Assembly: GCF_032773895.1 (NCBI RefSeq)
Contig: NZ_CP120416.1
Location: forward strand, 303,501 to 367,500
Direction: 5' to 3'
DNA from: Teredinibacter sp. KSP-S5-2
GTDB lineage: Bacteria; Pseudomonadota; Gammaproteobacteria; Pseudomonadales; Cellvibrionaceae
DNA length: 64,000 nucleotides
The notes under the pieces are model-generated. The model was not told the origin of the DNA, did not search any database, and saw nothing but the letters and a program-made list of their open reading frames with translations. Each line of letters begins with the position of its first letter. The stretch's first letter is position 1. The translations under genes were made by a program, and so were the position numbers. This document shows positions 9,000 to 19,191 of this stretch, piece by piece.

Positions 9000-10079
9000 G
9001 TGATTCATATTATACAACGTTGGGTTGATCGCTATTTTGCTGATGAAGAAGCGGTATTAGTTGCGGTAATGCTCATCGCTGGTCTTGCTGTGGTATTGAG
9101 CATGGGGGTGGTATTGGCGCCCATGATCGCGGCATTAATTATTGCTTTTCTCATGCAGGGGTTGGTACAGCGGCTGGAATCCTGGGGCTGTGGCCACCTG
9201 TTGGCGGTGTCGATTGCGTTTCTCGTTCTGGCTGGCAGCATTGTTGTCGCTTTAATTTATATTCTTCCCGCGATATGGCGACAACTGCTGAACCTGTTTG
9301 CCGAAGCTCCCCGAATGCTTATGGAAGGTCAGTCTGTGCTGTTGCTGTTACCGGAAAAGTACCCCGGTCTGATTACAGAAGCGCAGGTGAAAGGATTGAT
9401 TGGTGGCTTAAGAGCGGATCTGGGCCATGTGGGGCAATCAGTTGTTTCGTTTTCTTTGGCTCAACTCCCAATTTTGGTTGCGGTATTAATATACGTTGTA
9501 CTTGTGCCTATCCTGGTATTTTTCTTTTTAAAAGATGGCAAGGAAATGATTGCCTGGCTGACCAGCGTTTTACCCAGAGAACGTCCTGTGATGCGTAAAA
9601 TCTGGCGGGAAATGAACGAACAAATCGCCAATTATGTTCGTGGTAAGGTGGTGGAAATTTTCATCGTTGCGGTGGTGACCAGCATTGCCTTTAGCTTTCT
9701 GGGGTTGAACTATGCCTTGCTGTTGGGGGTTGCCGTGGGGATGTCGGTGTTAATCCCCTATATCGGTGCGGCGGTGGTTACCTTGCCAGTTGCCATTATT
9801 GCGTTTTTTCAATGGGGCTGGTCGACAGATCTGATGTACGTGATGATCGCGTATGGTGTTATCCAAGCCATTGATGGCAACATTCTGGTTCCGTTGCTTT
9901 TTTCTGAAGCGGTAAAAATGCACCCTGTGGTGATTGTGCTCGCGGTTCTGGTCTTTGGCGGTCTTTGGGGGTTTTGGGGGGTGTTCTTCGCAATTCCTTT
10001 GGCGACGTTGTGTAAGGCCATTATGAATGCCTGGCCAACTAAACATAAGCAGGAGACGGCTGAAACTTCCCCGGTGTAA
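9000..10079 (+). CDS. AI-2E family transporter (PerM-like permease)
   Basis: A polytopic inner-membrane protein of 359 residues with about eight hydrophobic segments, the typical AI-2E/PerM layout. A loop of about 80 residues (WRQLLNLFAEAPRMLMEG onwards) follows the first three helices. The family signature region includes PILVFFFLKDGKEM and VGMSVLIPYIGAAVVTLPVA, with GNILVPLLFSEAVKMHPVVI near the end. Members export small molecules or act in Na+/Li+-H+ exchange; the substrate here is unknown. The start is GTG 9000 with AAGGTG about 8 bases upstream. It is followed by the M16 protease gene, 74 bases downstream. Confidence 0.9.
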   Translation: MIHIIQRWVDRYFADEEAVLVAVMLIAGLAVVLSMGVVLAPMIAALIIAFLMQGLVQRLESWGCGHLLAVSIAFLVLAGSIVVALIYILPAIWRQLLNLFAEAPRMLMEGQSVLLLLPEKYPGLITEAQVKGLIGGLRADLGHVGQSVVSFSLAQLPILVAVLIYVVLVPILVFFFLKDGKEMIAWLTSVLPRERPVMRKIWREMNEQIANYVRGKVVEIFIVAVVTSIAFSFLGLNYALLLGVAVGMSVLIPYIGAAVVTLPVAIIAFFQWGWSTDLMYVMIAYGVIQAIDGNILVPLLFSEAVKMHPVVIVLAVLVFGGLWGFWGVFFAIPLATLCKAIMNAWPTKHKQETAETSPV

Positions 10080-10153
10080 GCCTTGTCTTAGTAGCGTTTC
10101 GTGAGTGGCCTTCGCAAAAGTGGAGGCTTTCTTCTAACCAGAATAGAGTTTTT

Positions 10154-13072
10154 ATGTTGCGTCTTTCCCGTCATAGTCGTTTGTTCTTTACCCTTCTAAT
10201 TCTTATTTGTTCCTGCGGGAATATGGCTTACGGGGTTGAGAATAAACAATCCTCCACCCTGGATATTGTTACACCCGTTAGCGATCAGCGTGAATACCAA
10301 TATCTGGAGCTGGAAAACGGATTGCGGGTGTTCATTATTTCAGACTCAGAAGCAGAACGCTCCGCGGCGGCGCTGGATGTGAATGTCGGCAGTGGCAATG
10401 ACCCCGCAGACCGTATGGGGCTTGCCCACTTTTTAGAACACATGCTTTTTCTTGGCACCAAAAAATATCCATCATCGTCCGAGTTTCAGGATTTTGTTAC
10501 CGGGCACGGCGGACAGCATAATGCCTACACCAGCCTGGAGCATACCGCCTATGTTTTTGATATCGAAAATTCGGCGTTTGCACAGGGGCTGGATCGCTTT
10601 GCCCAGTTTTTCATTTCCCCGTTATTTGATCAAACCTATATTGAGCGTGAAAGAAACGCGGTTCACTCAGAGTTCCGATCAAAATATCGTAACGAGGGGC
10701 GGAGGCAAATGGATGTGTTGCGCACCGTCCTCGATTCCAGCCACCCCCTTGCCAAGTTTTCTACCGGCAATCTGGATACGCTTAACGTAGATTCACCCAG
10801 GCCACTTTACGATGACCTGGTCCGTTTTTATAAAGAGCATTATTCTGCAGACAACATGTCGCTTGTACTGGTGAGTAACCAATCGGTTGCAGCACTAGCG
10901 GCATTGAGTCAGGAGCTTTTTGGCGATGTGCCAAAACGCCAAGTGAAAAACACCATAACCAGCTCTGCCGAATTTATTGCTAAGGATCGCCTGCCAGCAG
11001 AAATCCAGATTCAACCCCTGACAGAATCACGCACCCTAAGTTTGCTATTTCCTGTTCCGCCCACAGTGGAGTATTACCGGGAAAAACCCTTGTCGTATCT
11101 TGGTTTCTTCCTGGGGCATGAAGGTAAGGGGAGCCTGCTTTCTGCACTTAAAACCCACAATTGGGTGACGGCTCTTAGTGCAGGAGCCGGAATGGATTGG
11201 CCCGGTGGAGAGTTATTTTCAGTACAGATGGAATTAACGGAAGAAGGGGTCAAGCACATCGCGGATATTGAAGCGTTATTTTTTGAATATACCGCGCTGT
11301 TAAAGAACAAGGGAATCGCCAAGTGGCGGTTCGAAGAAATGAAAAAGTCCGGGCAGATGAATTTCCAGTACGCGGATAAAATCTCGGCCTATCGCGAAGC
11401 CATGTATTACTCCCGAAGTATGCATGACGTTCCCATTCGGGATATTTTTTCTTCGTTGTACCTGTTTGAAAACTATGACGAGAAATTGATTCGTCGTTAC
11501 TTGTCTTACCTGTCACCGCGCAACTTAGTGAGAAAAATTGTTGCACCCGGTGTGGAATCGGAACAGGTGAGTCCGTTTTACCAAACGCCCTATGTTTTTA
11601 TGGAAAACGTTGCGGTGAAAGCGGCCTGTCAATCTGACGTCTGCAACAGCCTGAAGCAAAGTTTGGCGTTGCCAGAACCCAACAGCTATTTACCAGAAAA
11701 CTTTACCTTGCAGGGTAAGACAGAACAAAAACAACCGATTCTTATTGATCAGGCCGATGCCTACAAGGTGTGGTATGCCCCGGATAATGAATTTGAACTG
11801 CCGGTTGCTTATGTGAAAGCCCGTTTTAAATTGCCGGATGTTGCCTCCAGTGCCGAAGGTTACATTGCCGCCAAAATTGCACTCGAGTTGCTGAAAGAAT
11901 CGATGAATGAAACTGCCTATGCGGCATCGATGGGAGGCTTGAGCTACCAACTAAAAACCAACAGCCGTGGAATTGATTTGAATTTTTCGGGCTACGATGA
12001 CTCTCTGGACAAATTAGTCTTGGATGTGGCCAGCGACATTCGCAAATACCGGAAAAACAAGAAGTATCGTAAGGCGTTAAACAAAAAATATTTTGAACAA
12101 ATTCGAAACGACTTTATTCGAGAACACAAAAATAAAAAGCTGGCGACACCCTATCATCAGTTGTTAACCGAAATGCCCGCGGTGTTATACCACCCTTATT
12201 GGTCGTGGGAAGAGGAAAATACAGCGCTGGAAAATATCACCTTCGACAGTTTTTCCCGTTACAGCGAGAGGCTTCTGGATACGGCGCAAGCTGAAGTCTT
12301 TATTTATGGTAACTGGACCTCGGTTGAAGCCAGAGCCGTATCCCGCCCGGTATTAAAAATCATAAAAAGTTTCGACGGTGTTTTTGGCGTTAAGCGTGCC
12401 AAGTCACCGGTTATTGCCGAAGGGGTAGTGGTTAACCTACCGCAAACCGATACAATTCCAACCGTTGAAGTGCCGGTGAATCACCAGGACAAAGCGGTTG
12501 TGGCATATTACCAGGGGCCGGACGACACCTTGGCGACGCAAGCGCGAATGAGGTTGTTGGGGCAAAGCATTGAGACGTTGTTCTACCATCGTTTGAGAAC
12601 CGAACAGCAGCTTGGTTATATTGTGAATGCCTCGTTCTATCCGATCCGGGAGGTTCCCGCTATAGTCGCGTTGGTTCAGTCCCCAAGTGTCGAGCCGGAG
12701 AAAATTCTGGAGCACATTCACCAGTTTTTTATTGATTCCGAGAGCCAGGTGTTTGCGCAGTTGGAGCGGGACAAGCAGGCCTTGATCAATATATTGACGG
12801 AAAAAGCTCAGGGGCAGGCAGAGCAGGTAAACCAATGGTGGACGAGCATTCTGGTCGACGACCTGACCTTTGATGAATACCAGCGCATGGCCGACCTGGT
12901 CAGGGGATTCACCCTGGAAGATATGAAGACTTTCTACCGCTCAGTATTTGTCGAGTCCGCCAAGCCATTAGTGGTTTTGACTCCAATTTCTGCTCAGTCG
13001 GCCTTGCCGCTGAGGAAAGTAGAGGATTATGAGGCCTTCCGGGCAAAGCAAAAGGCCTACGTCTACCCTTAA
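10154..13072 (+). CDS. M16 family zinc metalloprotease (pitrilysin/insulinase-like)
   Basis: A 972-residue protease, the length of E. coli protease III. The N terminus is a signal peptide (LLILICSCGNMAYG), so it should be periplasmic. The inverted zinc motif HFLEH is at H92-H96, and ERNAVHSEF supplies the downstream glutamate ligand. The middle and C-terminal M16 domains follow, with the second-half signature HRLRTEQQLGYIVNASFYP. Such enzymes degrade short peptides inside a closed chamber. The substrate range here is unknown. Confidence 0.93.
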   Translation: MLRLSRHSRLFFTLLILICSCGNMAYGVENKQSSTLDIVTPVSDQREYQYLELENGLRVFIISDSEAERSAAALDVNVGSGNDPADRMGLAHFLEHMLFLGTKKYPSSSEFQDFVTGHGGQHNAYTSLEHTAYVFDIENSAFAQGLDRFAQFFISPLFDQTYIERERNAVHSEFRSKYRNEGRRQMDVLRTVLDSSHPLAKFSTGNLDTLNVDSPRPLYDDLVRFYKEHYSADNMSLVLVSNQSVAALAALSQELFGDVPKRQVKNTITSSAEFIAKDRLPAEIQIQPLTESRTLSLLFPVPPTVEYYREKPLSYLGFFLGHEGKGSLLSALKTHNWVTALSAGAGMDWPGGELFSVQMELTEEGVKHIADIEALFFEYTALLKNKGIAKWRFEEMKKSGQMNFQYADKISAYREAMYYSRSMHDVPIRDIFSSLYLFENYDEKLIRRYLSYLSPRNLVRKIVAPGVESEQVSPFYQTPYVFMENVAVKAACQSDVCNSLKQSLALPEPNSYLPENFTLQGKTEQKQPILIDQADAYKVWYAPDNEFELPVAYVKARFKLPDVASSAEGYIAAKIALELLKESMNETAYAASMGGLSYQLKTNSRGIDLNFSGYDDSLDKLVLDVASDIRKYRKNKKYRKALNKKYFEQIRNDFIREHKNKKLATPYHQLLTEMPAVLYHPYWSWEEENTALENITFDSFSRYSERLLDTAQAEVFIYGNWTSVEARAVSRPVLKIIKSFDGVFGVKRAKSPVIAEGVVVNLPQTDTIPTVEVPVNHQDKAVVAYYQGPDDTLATQARMRLLGQSIETLFYHRLRTEQQLGYIVNASFYPIREVPAIVALVQSPSVEPEKILEHIHQFFIDSESQVFAQLERDKQALINILTEKAQGQAEQVNQWWTSILVDDLTFDEYQRMADLVRGFTLEDMKTFYRSVFVESAKPLVVLTPISAQSALPLRKVEDYEAFRAKQKAYVYP

Positions 13073-13482
13073 AGTGGTTGGCAATAATGCTGGAATGAGA
13101 CATGTTTTACGCCACAGGGTAACACTGTGTTTCTCCGTGGCAGAGCCTGGTAACTGGGGCGCAGGCCTTGATTTTGCTGCGCTGCAGCTAAAGAGGCGCT
13201 GGATATATCTGTTTTAGGTGTGTAGAATCGTGACACTTTTTGTGTTCGATTGACCTGGCTCATTGAACATTTGGGCGAGGTATTTTCTGTAAATGCCGTA
13301 CTGGTCAATCGCGACAAAAAGCACTCGCTGATTTGTCTTCAGTACATTCTTTACAGAAATCTTTGATCAAGACACTTTCTAAACACATGTTATTTAGCTG
13401 CTTCAAAAGAGCAGTTGATTGATACAGTTTTTTCTAGACTATTTACGCCGCAAACACAAAAGCGGTCATCGAGGAGGCTTTA
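13073..13482. other. Intergenic region upstream of aceE
   Basis: This 410-base gap has no supported gene. It contains a hairpin with GCCAC (13111-13115) pairing GTGGC (13137-13141), possibly the 3' end of the M16 transcript. The last 150 bases are AT-rich, as expected for the aceE promoter. I could not find a PdhR box (AATTGGTnnnACCAATT), and no single -35/-10 pair stands out. Confidence 0.4.
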
Positions 13483-16137
13483 ATGCTTGAGGATACCGAT
13501 GCTCTCGAAACCCAGGAGTGGTTGGATGCACTTGAGTCTGTCATTAAGCACAATGGCTCAGAGCGCGCAGCTTACCTGTTGTCTCAGCTTGCTAACAAGG
13601 CAACACAAACTGGGGTGAGACTACCCTCCGCCATCACTACACCTTATGTGAATACAATCCCTGCTAGCGACGAAAAACGTCACCCAGGGGATTTATTCAT
13701 GGAGCGGAAAATCCGTTCCCTGGTACGTTGGAATGCTATGGCAATGGTCATGCGCGCCAACGACAATGAAGATGCGCTTGGTGGGCACATCTCGACATTC
13801 TCCTCGGCGGCAACATTATATGAAGTGGGTTTCAACCACTTCTTCCGGGCCAACAACGGCGACCAGCTAGGTGACCTGGTTTTCTTCCAGGGCCACAGTG
13901 CTCCCGGTATCTACGCCCGTTCCTATGTTGAAGGTCGTTTATCCGAAGAGCAATTGGATAACTTCCGTCGCGAAGTGGACGGCAACGGTCTTTCTTCTTA
14001 CCCACACCCCTGGTTGATGCCGGATTACTGGCAGTTCCCAACCGTATCCATGGGCTTGGGGCCAATCCAGGCAATCTATCAAGCACACGTTATGCGTTAT
14101 ATGTCCGCGCGCGGTTTATCGCCACGTGGCGACCGTCGTGTTTGGGCCTTCCTGGGCGATGGTGAAACGGACGAGCCGGAATCCTTAGGTGCGATTTCCA
14201 TGGCCGGTCGCGAACAGTTGGAAAACCTGACTTTCGTCATCAACTGTAACCTTCAGCGTCTTGATGGCCCTGTGCGTGGTAACGGTAAAATCATGCAGGA
14301 GCTGGAAGGCGTTTTCCGCGGTGCAGGTTGGAACGTCATCAAGCTTGTCTGGGGTGACCAATGGGATCGCCTGCTGGAAAAAGACACTACTGGTTTGTTG
14401 CAAAAGCGCATGAACGAAGTAGTCGACGGCGAACTGCAAAACTACAAAGCCAATGGCGGTGCTTACACACGTAAACACTTCTTCGGCAAATACCCAGAGT
14501 TGCTGGAACTGGTGAAAGACCTGTCTGACGATGACATTATGAAGCTCAATCGTGGCGGTCATGATCCTCAGAAAGTTTACGCAGCCTACGCTGAAGCGGC
14601 GGCCCATAAAGGTCAGCCTTCAGTCATTCTGGTTCAGACAGTAAAAGGTTACGGTCTGGGTGCAGCGGGCGAGTCAGCCAACATCACCCACTCGGTGAAG
14701 AAGCTGGATATTGAAAGCCTGAAAAAATTCCGCGACCGTTTTGCGATTCCGGTATCCGACGATGATCTGAAAAATGTGCCTTACTATCGTCCAGCACCCG
14801 ACTCGCCAGAAATGGTCTACATGCGTAAGCGTCGTGAAGAGTTAGGCGGTTACCTGCCAGCGCGTCAGGCAGACTTTGATGCCTTGAATATTCCTTCCCT
14901 GGATACCTTTAAAGGCCTGCTTAAGTCTACCGGCGATCGTGAAATATCAACGACAATGGCGTTTGTTCGCTACCTATCGACTCTGGCCAAAGACAAAAAT
15001 ATAGGCAAACAAGTTGTGCCTATCGTGCCAGACGAGGCGCGTACCTTTGGTATGGAAGGCATGTTCCGTCAGTTGGGCATCTACTCTTCAGCGGGTCAAA
15101 AATACACACCACATGATCACGATCAGATCATGTACTACAAAGAAGACAAAAAAGGCCAGATTCTGGAAGAAGGCATCAACGAAGCCGGTGCAATGTCTGC
15201 CTGGATTGCCTGTGGTATTTCCTACAGCACATACAATATCCCGCTTGTGCCTTTCTATGTGTATTACTCCATGTTTGGCTTCCAGCGTATTGGTGACCTG
15301 GCCTGGTTGGCCGGTGATATCCAGGCGCGTGGCTTCATGATTGGTGCAACTTCAGGTCGTACCACATTGAACGGTGAAGGCTTGCAGCATCAGGATGGTC
15401 ACAGTCACTTGATGGCAAATACCATTCCAAACTGCCGATCTTACGATCCAACCTATGCCTATGAGTTGGCGGTGATCATCACCGACGGTATGAAGCGCAT
15501 GTTTGTTGAAAAACAAAACTGCTTCTACTACATCACGACCATGAATGAAAACTACAGCCACCCAGACATGCCGCTAGGCGCTGAGGAAGGCATTATCCGT
15601 GGTATTTACAAGCTCAAAGACGGCAAGAAAAACGTTAAGAAGAAAAAAGTACAACTTATGGGTTGTGGCTCAATTCTTCGTGAAGTGGAAGCGGCAGCAG
15701 AATTACTCCGTGAAGACTGGGGCGTGGAATCCGATATCTGGAGTGTGACCAGCGTGAACGAACTTACGCGCGACGGTCAGGCCGCAGAGCGTTGGAACCT
15801 TCTTCACCCGGAAGCAGAACCGCGTAAGCCGTATCTGACTCAGCAGTTGGAAGGTGCCGATGGCCCATTCGTTATTTCGACTGACTACATGAAAGCCTAC
15901 GGTGAACAATTGCGCCGGTTTGTTCCTGGTTCCTACACGGTATTGGGTACCGATGGCTTTGGTCGCAGTGATAGCCGCGCCAAATTGCGTCACTTCTTCG
16001 AAGTGGATCGTCACTATGTGGTGATTGCCGCGCTAAATGCGCTGGCCGAAGAAGGCAGCATGAAGAAAGCCGACGTTGTTGAAGCCATCAAAAAATATGG
16101 CATCAACCCCGAAAAAATTGATCCGATGACTTGCTAA
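13483..16137 (+). CDS. aceE: Pyruvate dehydrogenase E1 component (homodimeric)
   Basis: Thiamine-diphosphate-dependent E1 subunit of 884 residues, the usual length for the homodimeric type. It decarboxylates pyruvate and acetylates the lipoyl groups of AceF. The ThDP/Mg motif begins with GDGETDEPE at G225 and ends with NCNLQRLDGPV. WRWN-type neighbours are replaced by the family sequence IRSLVRWNAMAMVMRAN, and TSGRTTLNGEGLQHQDGHS is also typical. A strong ribosome site, GAGGAGG, precedes ATG 13483. It is transcribed with aceF, with a gap of only 15 bases. Confidence 0.98.
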   Translation: MLEDTDALETQEWLDALESVIKHNGSERAAYLLSQLANKATQTGVRLPSAITTPYVNTIPASDEKRHPGDLFMERKIRSLVRWNAMAMVMRANDNEDALGGHISTFSSAATLYEVGFNHFFRANNGDQLGDLVFFQGHSAPGIYARSYVEGRLSEEQLDNFRREVDGNGLSSYPHPWLMPDYWQFPTVSMGLGPIQAIYQAHVMRYMSARGLSPRGDRRVWAFLGDGETDEPESLGAISMAGREQLENLTFVINCNLQRLDGPVRGNGKIMQELEGVFRGAGWNVIKLVWGDQWDRLLEKDTTGLLQKRMNEVVDGELQNYKANGGAYTRKHFFGKYPELLELVKDLSDDDIMKLNRGGHDPQKVYAAYAEAAAHKGQPSVILVQTVKGYGLGAAGESANITHSVKKLDIESLKKFRDRFAIPVSDDDLKNVPYYRPAPDSPEMVYMRKRREELGGYLPARQADFDALNIPSLDTFKGLLKSTGDREISTTMAFVRYLSTLAKDKNIGKQVVPIVPDEARTFGMEGMFRQLGIYSSAGQKYTPHDHDQIMYYKEDKKGQILEEGINEAGAMSAWIACGISYSTYNIPLVPFYVYYSMFGFQRIGDLAWLAGDIQARGFMIGATSGRTTLNGEGLQHQDGHSHLMANTIPNCRSYDPTYAYELAVIITDGMKRMFVEKQNCFYYITTMNENYSHPDMPLGAEEGIIRGIYKLKDGKKNVKKKKVQLMGCGSILREVEAAAELLREDWGVESDIWSVTSVNELTRDGQAAERWNLLHPEAEPRKPYLTQQLEGADGPFVISTDYMKAYGEQLRRFVPGSYTVLGTDGFGRSDSRAKLRHFFEVDRHYVVIAALNALAEEGSMKKADVVEAIKKYGINPEKIDPMTC

Positions 16138-16152
16138 TAGGAGCGTTAATCA

Positions 16153-18093
16153 GTGGCTAAAGAAATTATTAAAGTACCTGATATTGGCGGTTCCGAAAAC
16201 GTCGACGTTATTGAAGTCAGCGTTGCGCCAGGTGACGTGATTGCTGTGGAAGACACGCTGGTTGTCCTGGAATCCGATAAAGCGTCTATGGATGTTCCCT
16301 CACCGAAAGCCGGTAAAGTGATTTCCGTGTTGCTTAAAGAAGGGGATACCTGTTCCGAAGGTGATGCGCTGATTGAACTGGAAACCGAAGGCGCTGGCGA
16401 AGCGGAAAGTGAGCCAGCACAAGCGCCTGCCCCTGCGGCAGAAGCGCCCAAGGCTGAGCCTGAAGTCGCACCGGCACCCGCCGCACAATCCGGTGGTAAA
16501 CTGGTGGTTCCGGTTCCAGACCTTGGTGGTGACTCCAGTGCAGACGTGATTGAAATCTGTGTTGCAGTCGGCGATGACATCGAAGAGGGGGATTCCCTCA
16601 TCGTATTGGAGAGCGATAAAGCCTCCATGGAAGTGCCATCTCCTGCTTCCGGGAAAGTGGTAAGCATCTCCATTAAAGAAGGGGCCAAGGCCTCTGAAGG
16701 TGATGAGATTCTGATCTTGGAATCCACTTCTGCGGCTGCGCCTCAAGTAGCACCTGTTGCCGAAGCTCCTGCTGCACCAGTGCCTGCGGCTGCACCTAAA
16801 GCCAGCTCGGGTCCATCCATCGAAAATATCAATGTCCCGGATTTGGGTGGCGACGAAAATGTCGACGTGATTGAAGTCTGCGTGGCTGAAGGTGACGAGA
16901 TTGCCGAAGGCGATTCACTGATCGTTCTGGAAAGCGATAAAGCATCAATGGAAGTGCCCTCTCCGAAAGCGGGCAAGATTATTAAGTTGACCATTGCCGA
17001 AGGCGATAAGGTTTCTGTTGGCCATCCTATTTGCCAGTTACAGGTAGAAGGTGGAGCCGCCGAAGCCGAGCCAGCAATCGCTGCTCCCGCCGCCGATGTC
17101 TCTGTCGCAGTTCCTCAAGTTAAATCCTCCCGCCCAACACCAAGCAACGAATTACACCCCCAATTTTCTTCCAGTGACTCCGTTTACGCCGGCCCAGCCG
17201 TTCGTAAAATGGCGCGCGAGTTGGGTGTGGACCTCAGCAAAGTGCCATCAAGCGGGCCAAAAGGTCGCTTGAACAAAGACGACGTTAACGCTTACGTGAA
17301 ATCTATTATGCAAGGGCGCTCCTCTGCACCGGCATCCGCGCCGGCTGCGGGAACCTCTGGCATTCCGCCTATCCCGGAAGTGGACTTCTCACAATGGGGT
17401 GACATTGAACTGCAGAAAATGAGCAAAATTAAAAAGCTCACTGCGGCCAATATGACCCGCAACTGGTTAAACGTGCCGCACGTTACCCAGTTTGACGATG
17501 CCGACATCACCGACCTGGAAGCCTTCCGTAAGGATATGAAAGCACAGGCCGAAAAAGCCGGTGTGAAATTAACGCCATTACCTTTCTTGTTAAAAGCCTG
17601 TGCCGCAGCATTAAAATACGAGCCAAGCTTTAACGTTTCCATGCACGCGGATGGCGAACATATCGTGCAGAAGAAATACGTTCACATCGGTGTTGCCGTG
17701 GCCACGCCAGCCGGTCTGGTTGTGCCCGTCATTCGCGATGTCGACAAAAAAGGTATTTATGAATTGGCGAAAGAGTCGACCGAACTGGCCAACAAAGCCC
17801 GTGAAGGCAAATTAAAACCAGCGGAAATGCAAGGCGGTTGCTTTACCATTTCCAGCTTGGGGCCAATTGGTGGTACAGGCTTTACACCTATCGTAAACGC
17901 ACCGGAAGTGGCAATTTTGGGTGTCTCCAAAGCCTCCATAAAACCGGTTTGGAACGGCAAAGAATTCGAACCTCGACAAATGCTGCCATTGTGTTTGTCC
18001 TACGACCATCGAGCAATCAATGGTGCAGATGCAGGTCGATTCTTTACTTACCTCAGCTCCATATTGGGCGATTTACGGCAGCTAATACTTTAA
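16153..18093 (+). CDS. aceF: Pyruvate dehydrogenase E2, dihydrolipoyl acetyltransferase
   Basis: A 646-residue E2 with three tandem lipoyl domains, each with the ESDKASM motif. The lipoylated lysines are K43, K156 and K263. Ala/Pro-rich linkers separate the domains. A peripheral subunit-binding domain follows (AGPAVRKMARELGVDLSKV), then the CoA acyltransferase core. The catalytic histidine is H619 in YDHRAINGAD, with N623 in the position that is Asp in E. coli AceF; Asn is also found in the Azotobacter enzyme. The start is GTG 16153 with AGGAG upstream. A strong terminator follows and no lpd gene is linked, so E3 must be encoded elsewhere. Confidence 0.97.
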   Translation: MAKEIIKVPDIGGSENVDVIEVSVAPGDVIAVEDTLVVLESDKASMDVPSPKAGKVISVLLKEGDTCSEGDALIELETEGAGEAESEPAQAPAPAAEAPKAEPEVAPAPAAQSGGKLVVPVPDLGGDSSADVIEICVAVGDDIEEGDSLIVLESDKASMEVPSPASGKVVSISIKEGAKASEGDEILILESTSAAAPQVAPVAEAPAAPVPAAAPKASSGPSIENINVPDLGGDENVDVIEVCVAEGDEIAEGDSLIVLESDKASMEVPSPKAGKIIKLTIAEGDKVSVGHPICQLQVEGGAAEAEPAIAAPAADVSVAVPQVKSSRPTPSNELHPQFSSSDSVYAGPAVRKMARELGVDLSKVPSSGPKGRLNKDDVNAYVKSIMQGRSSAPASAPAAGTSGIPPIPEVDFSQWGDIELQKMSKIKKLTAANMTRNWLNVPHVTQFDDADITDLEAFRKDMKAQAEKAGVKLTPLPFLLKACAAALKYEPSFNVSMHADGEHIVQKKYVHIGVAVATPAGLVVPVIRDVDKKGIYELAKESTELANKAREGKLKPAEMQGGCFTISSLGPIGGTGFTPIVNAPEVAILGVSKASIKPVWNGKEFEPRQMLPLCLSYDHRAINGADAGRFFTYLSSILGDLRQLIL

Positions 18094-18118
18094 TTTAGCG
18101 CTTAAAATTGATTCCACT

Positions 18119-18144
18119 AAAGCCCGCACTTGCGGGCTTTTTTG
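18119..18144 (+). terminator. Intrinsic terminator of aceEF
   Basis: Stem AGCCCGCA (18121-18128), a two-base CT spacer, TGCGGGCT (18131-18138), then a T-run. A classic rho-independent terminator just after aceF. Confidence 0.92.
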
Positions 18145-18312
18145 TGGGTAGCATAAAATCACCTGCTTTATTTGCGGGTTTAAGGTTTATCTGCGATGCT
18201 TTGTGGATATTACTTCAATATGCATAGATGTGATGCGGGAGTTTATCTATGTAAGTTAATTTGATTGGCAATCATATAGTTTGATCTTTTATTGGAAAGC
18301 TGGGATGAACTG

Positions 18313-19191
18313 ATGAATAGAGAGCTTATATTACGAATAAGCGGAACGCTTGCTCCAGATAACAAAATCTCTTTAAGGACGGTATCGCATACACTGCCTC
18401 ACTTGCAACGGGCAATTGATAAAGTGGTTTTGTATGAAAAATATGGAGATTTAAAGAAACGATCCGCTTTACCTTCATCTCTATATGAAAGTGCAGATTT
18501 GTTTTTGGCCCCCTTTGAAGACGGATCTGTAAAAATCCCTTTGGTAGGCAATCTATTAGATGGTGTGGGCGCAAGGTTAAATCAATTTCTTCGAGAACCA
18601 TACGATAAAGCCGCTAAGGATCTAGAGTATGAGTACGGATCGTTGGCTAACCAGCTTGACAATGTCCGAGGAAATATCGAGAGAGAAAATGTTGAGAATA
18701 TTACTCAGGAAGATTTGAATGCTGGTGCTAATAGGCTAGAGCGATCTTATGCGCAGACAGCAGTGCTAAAAGATATAAATACCATGCTTTCACCATTACG
18801 CGCCAAGTCTAGTGTTGATGATACTATTGAGCTTGTTAATAATACTTTAGGGAAAACGGCAAACTATTCATTTTCTCATGTGAATGCTAAAACGTTTGGT
18901 AAGATTGTTACACAAAAGAGGCTTGCTAAACCTGTAAAGTATGATGGGATCCTTGAAGGGCTTAAGCGAACGGGAGGCAAAACCTTTCCGTGTGTTGGAA
19001 TATTTGTTAGTGCTTTAACAGGTCAAGAAATGAACCTTCTGTTCGTGAGTGAAATGGATGCCGTAGCTCTTAATAAATTTAATCTTAGTAAAAAAAAGTT
19101 TTCCATTTGGGCATGCCCCCTGGCAGTTTATGAGTCATTTGATCATCTGCGCGGGGATATAGTGTTTGCTTCGCTTATCGAGCGGCTATAA
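18313..19191 (+). CDS. Hypothetical protein, first gene of an AT-rich pair
   Basis: I do not recognise this 292-residue protein. It has no signal peptide or obvious transmembrane helix. The N-terminal segment (LILRISGTLAPDNKISLRTV, then TLPHLQRAIDKVVLYEKYG) looks like a small alpha/beta domain. A central helical, charged region follows (about 90-160, including LDNVRGNIERENVENI), then a beta-rich C-terminal domain (FPCVGIFVSALTGQEMNLLF, FSIWACPLAVYESF). ATG 18313 is preferred over TTG 18292 because GGGA lies before it. Its stop overlaps the start of the next gene by one base (TAATG), so the two are translationally coupled. Base composition is clearly richer in A and T than aceEF, which suggests acquisition. 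Confidence 0.75.
   Translation: MNRELILRISGTLAPDNKISLRTVSHTLPHLQRAIDKVVLYEKYGDLKKRSALPSSLYESADLFLAPFEDGSVKIPLVGNLLDGVGARLNQFLREPYDKAAKDLEYEYGSLANQLDNVRGNIERENVENITQEDLNAGANRLERSYAQTAVLKDINTMLSPLRAKSSVDDTIELVNNTLGKTANYSFSHVNAKTFGKIVTQKRLAKPVKYDGILEGLKRTGGKTFPCVGIFVSALTGQEMNLLFVSEMDAVALNKFNLSKKKFSIWACPLAVYESFDHLRGDIVFASLIERL

Noticed and set aside
13069..13317. Minus-strand ORF of 82 codons before aceE
   Set aside because: No family features and no ribosome site; most likely chance.
18004..18030. AceF Asn623 in place of Asp as a catalytic loss
   Set aside because: The Azotobacter-type E2 has Asn at this place and is active.
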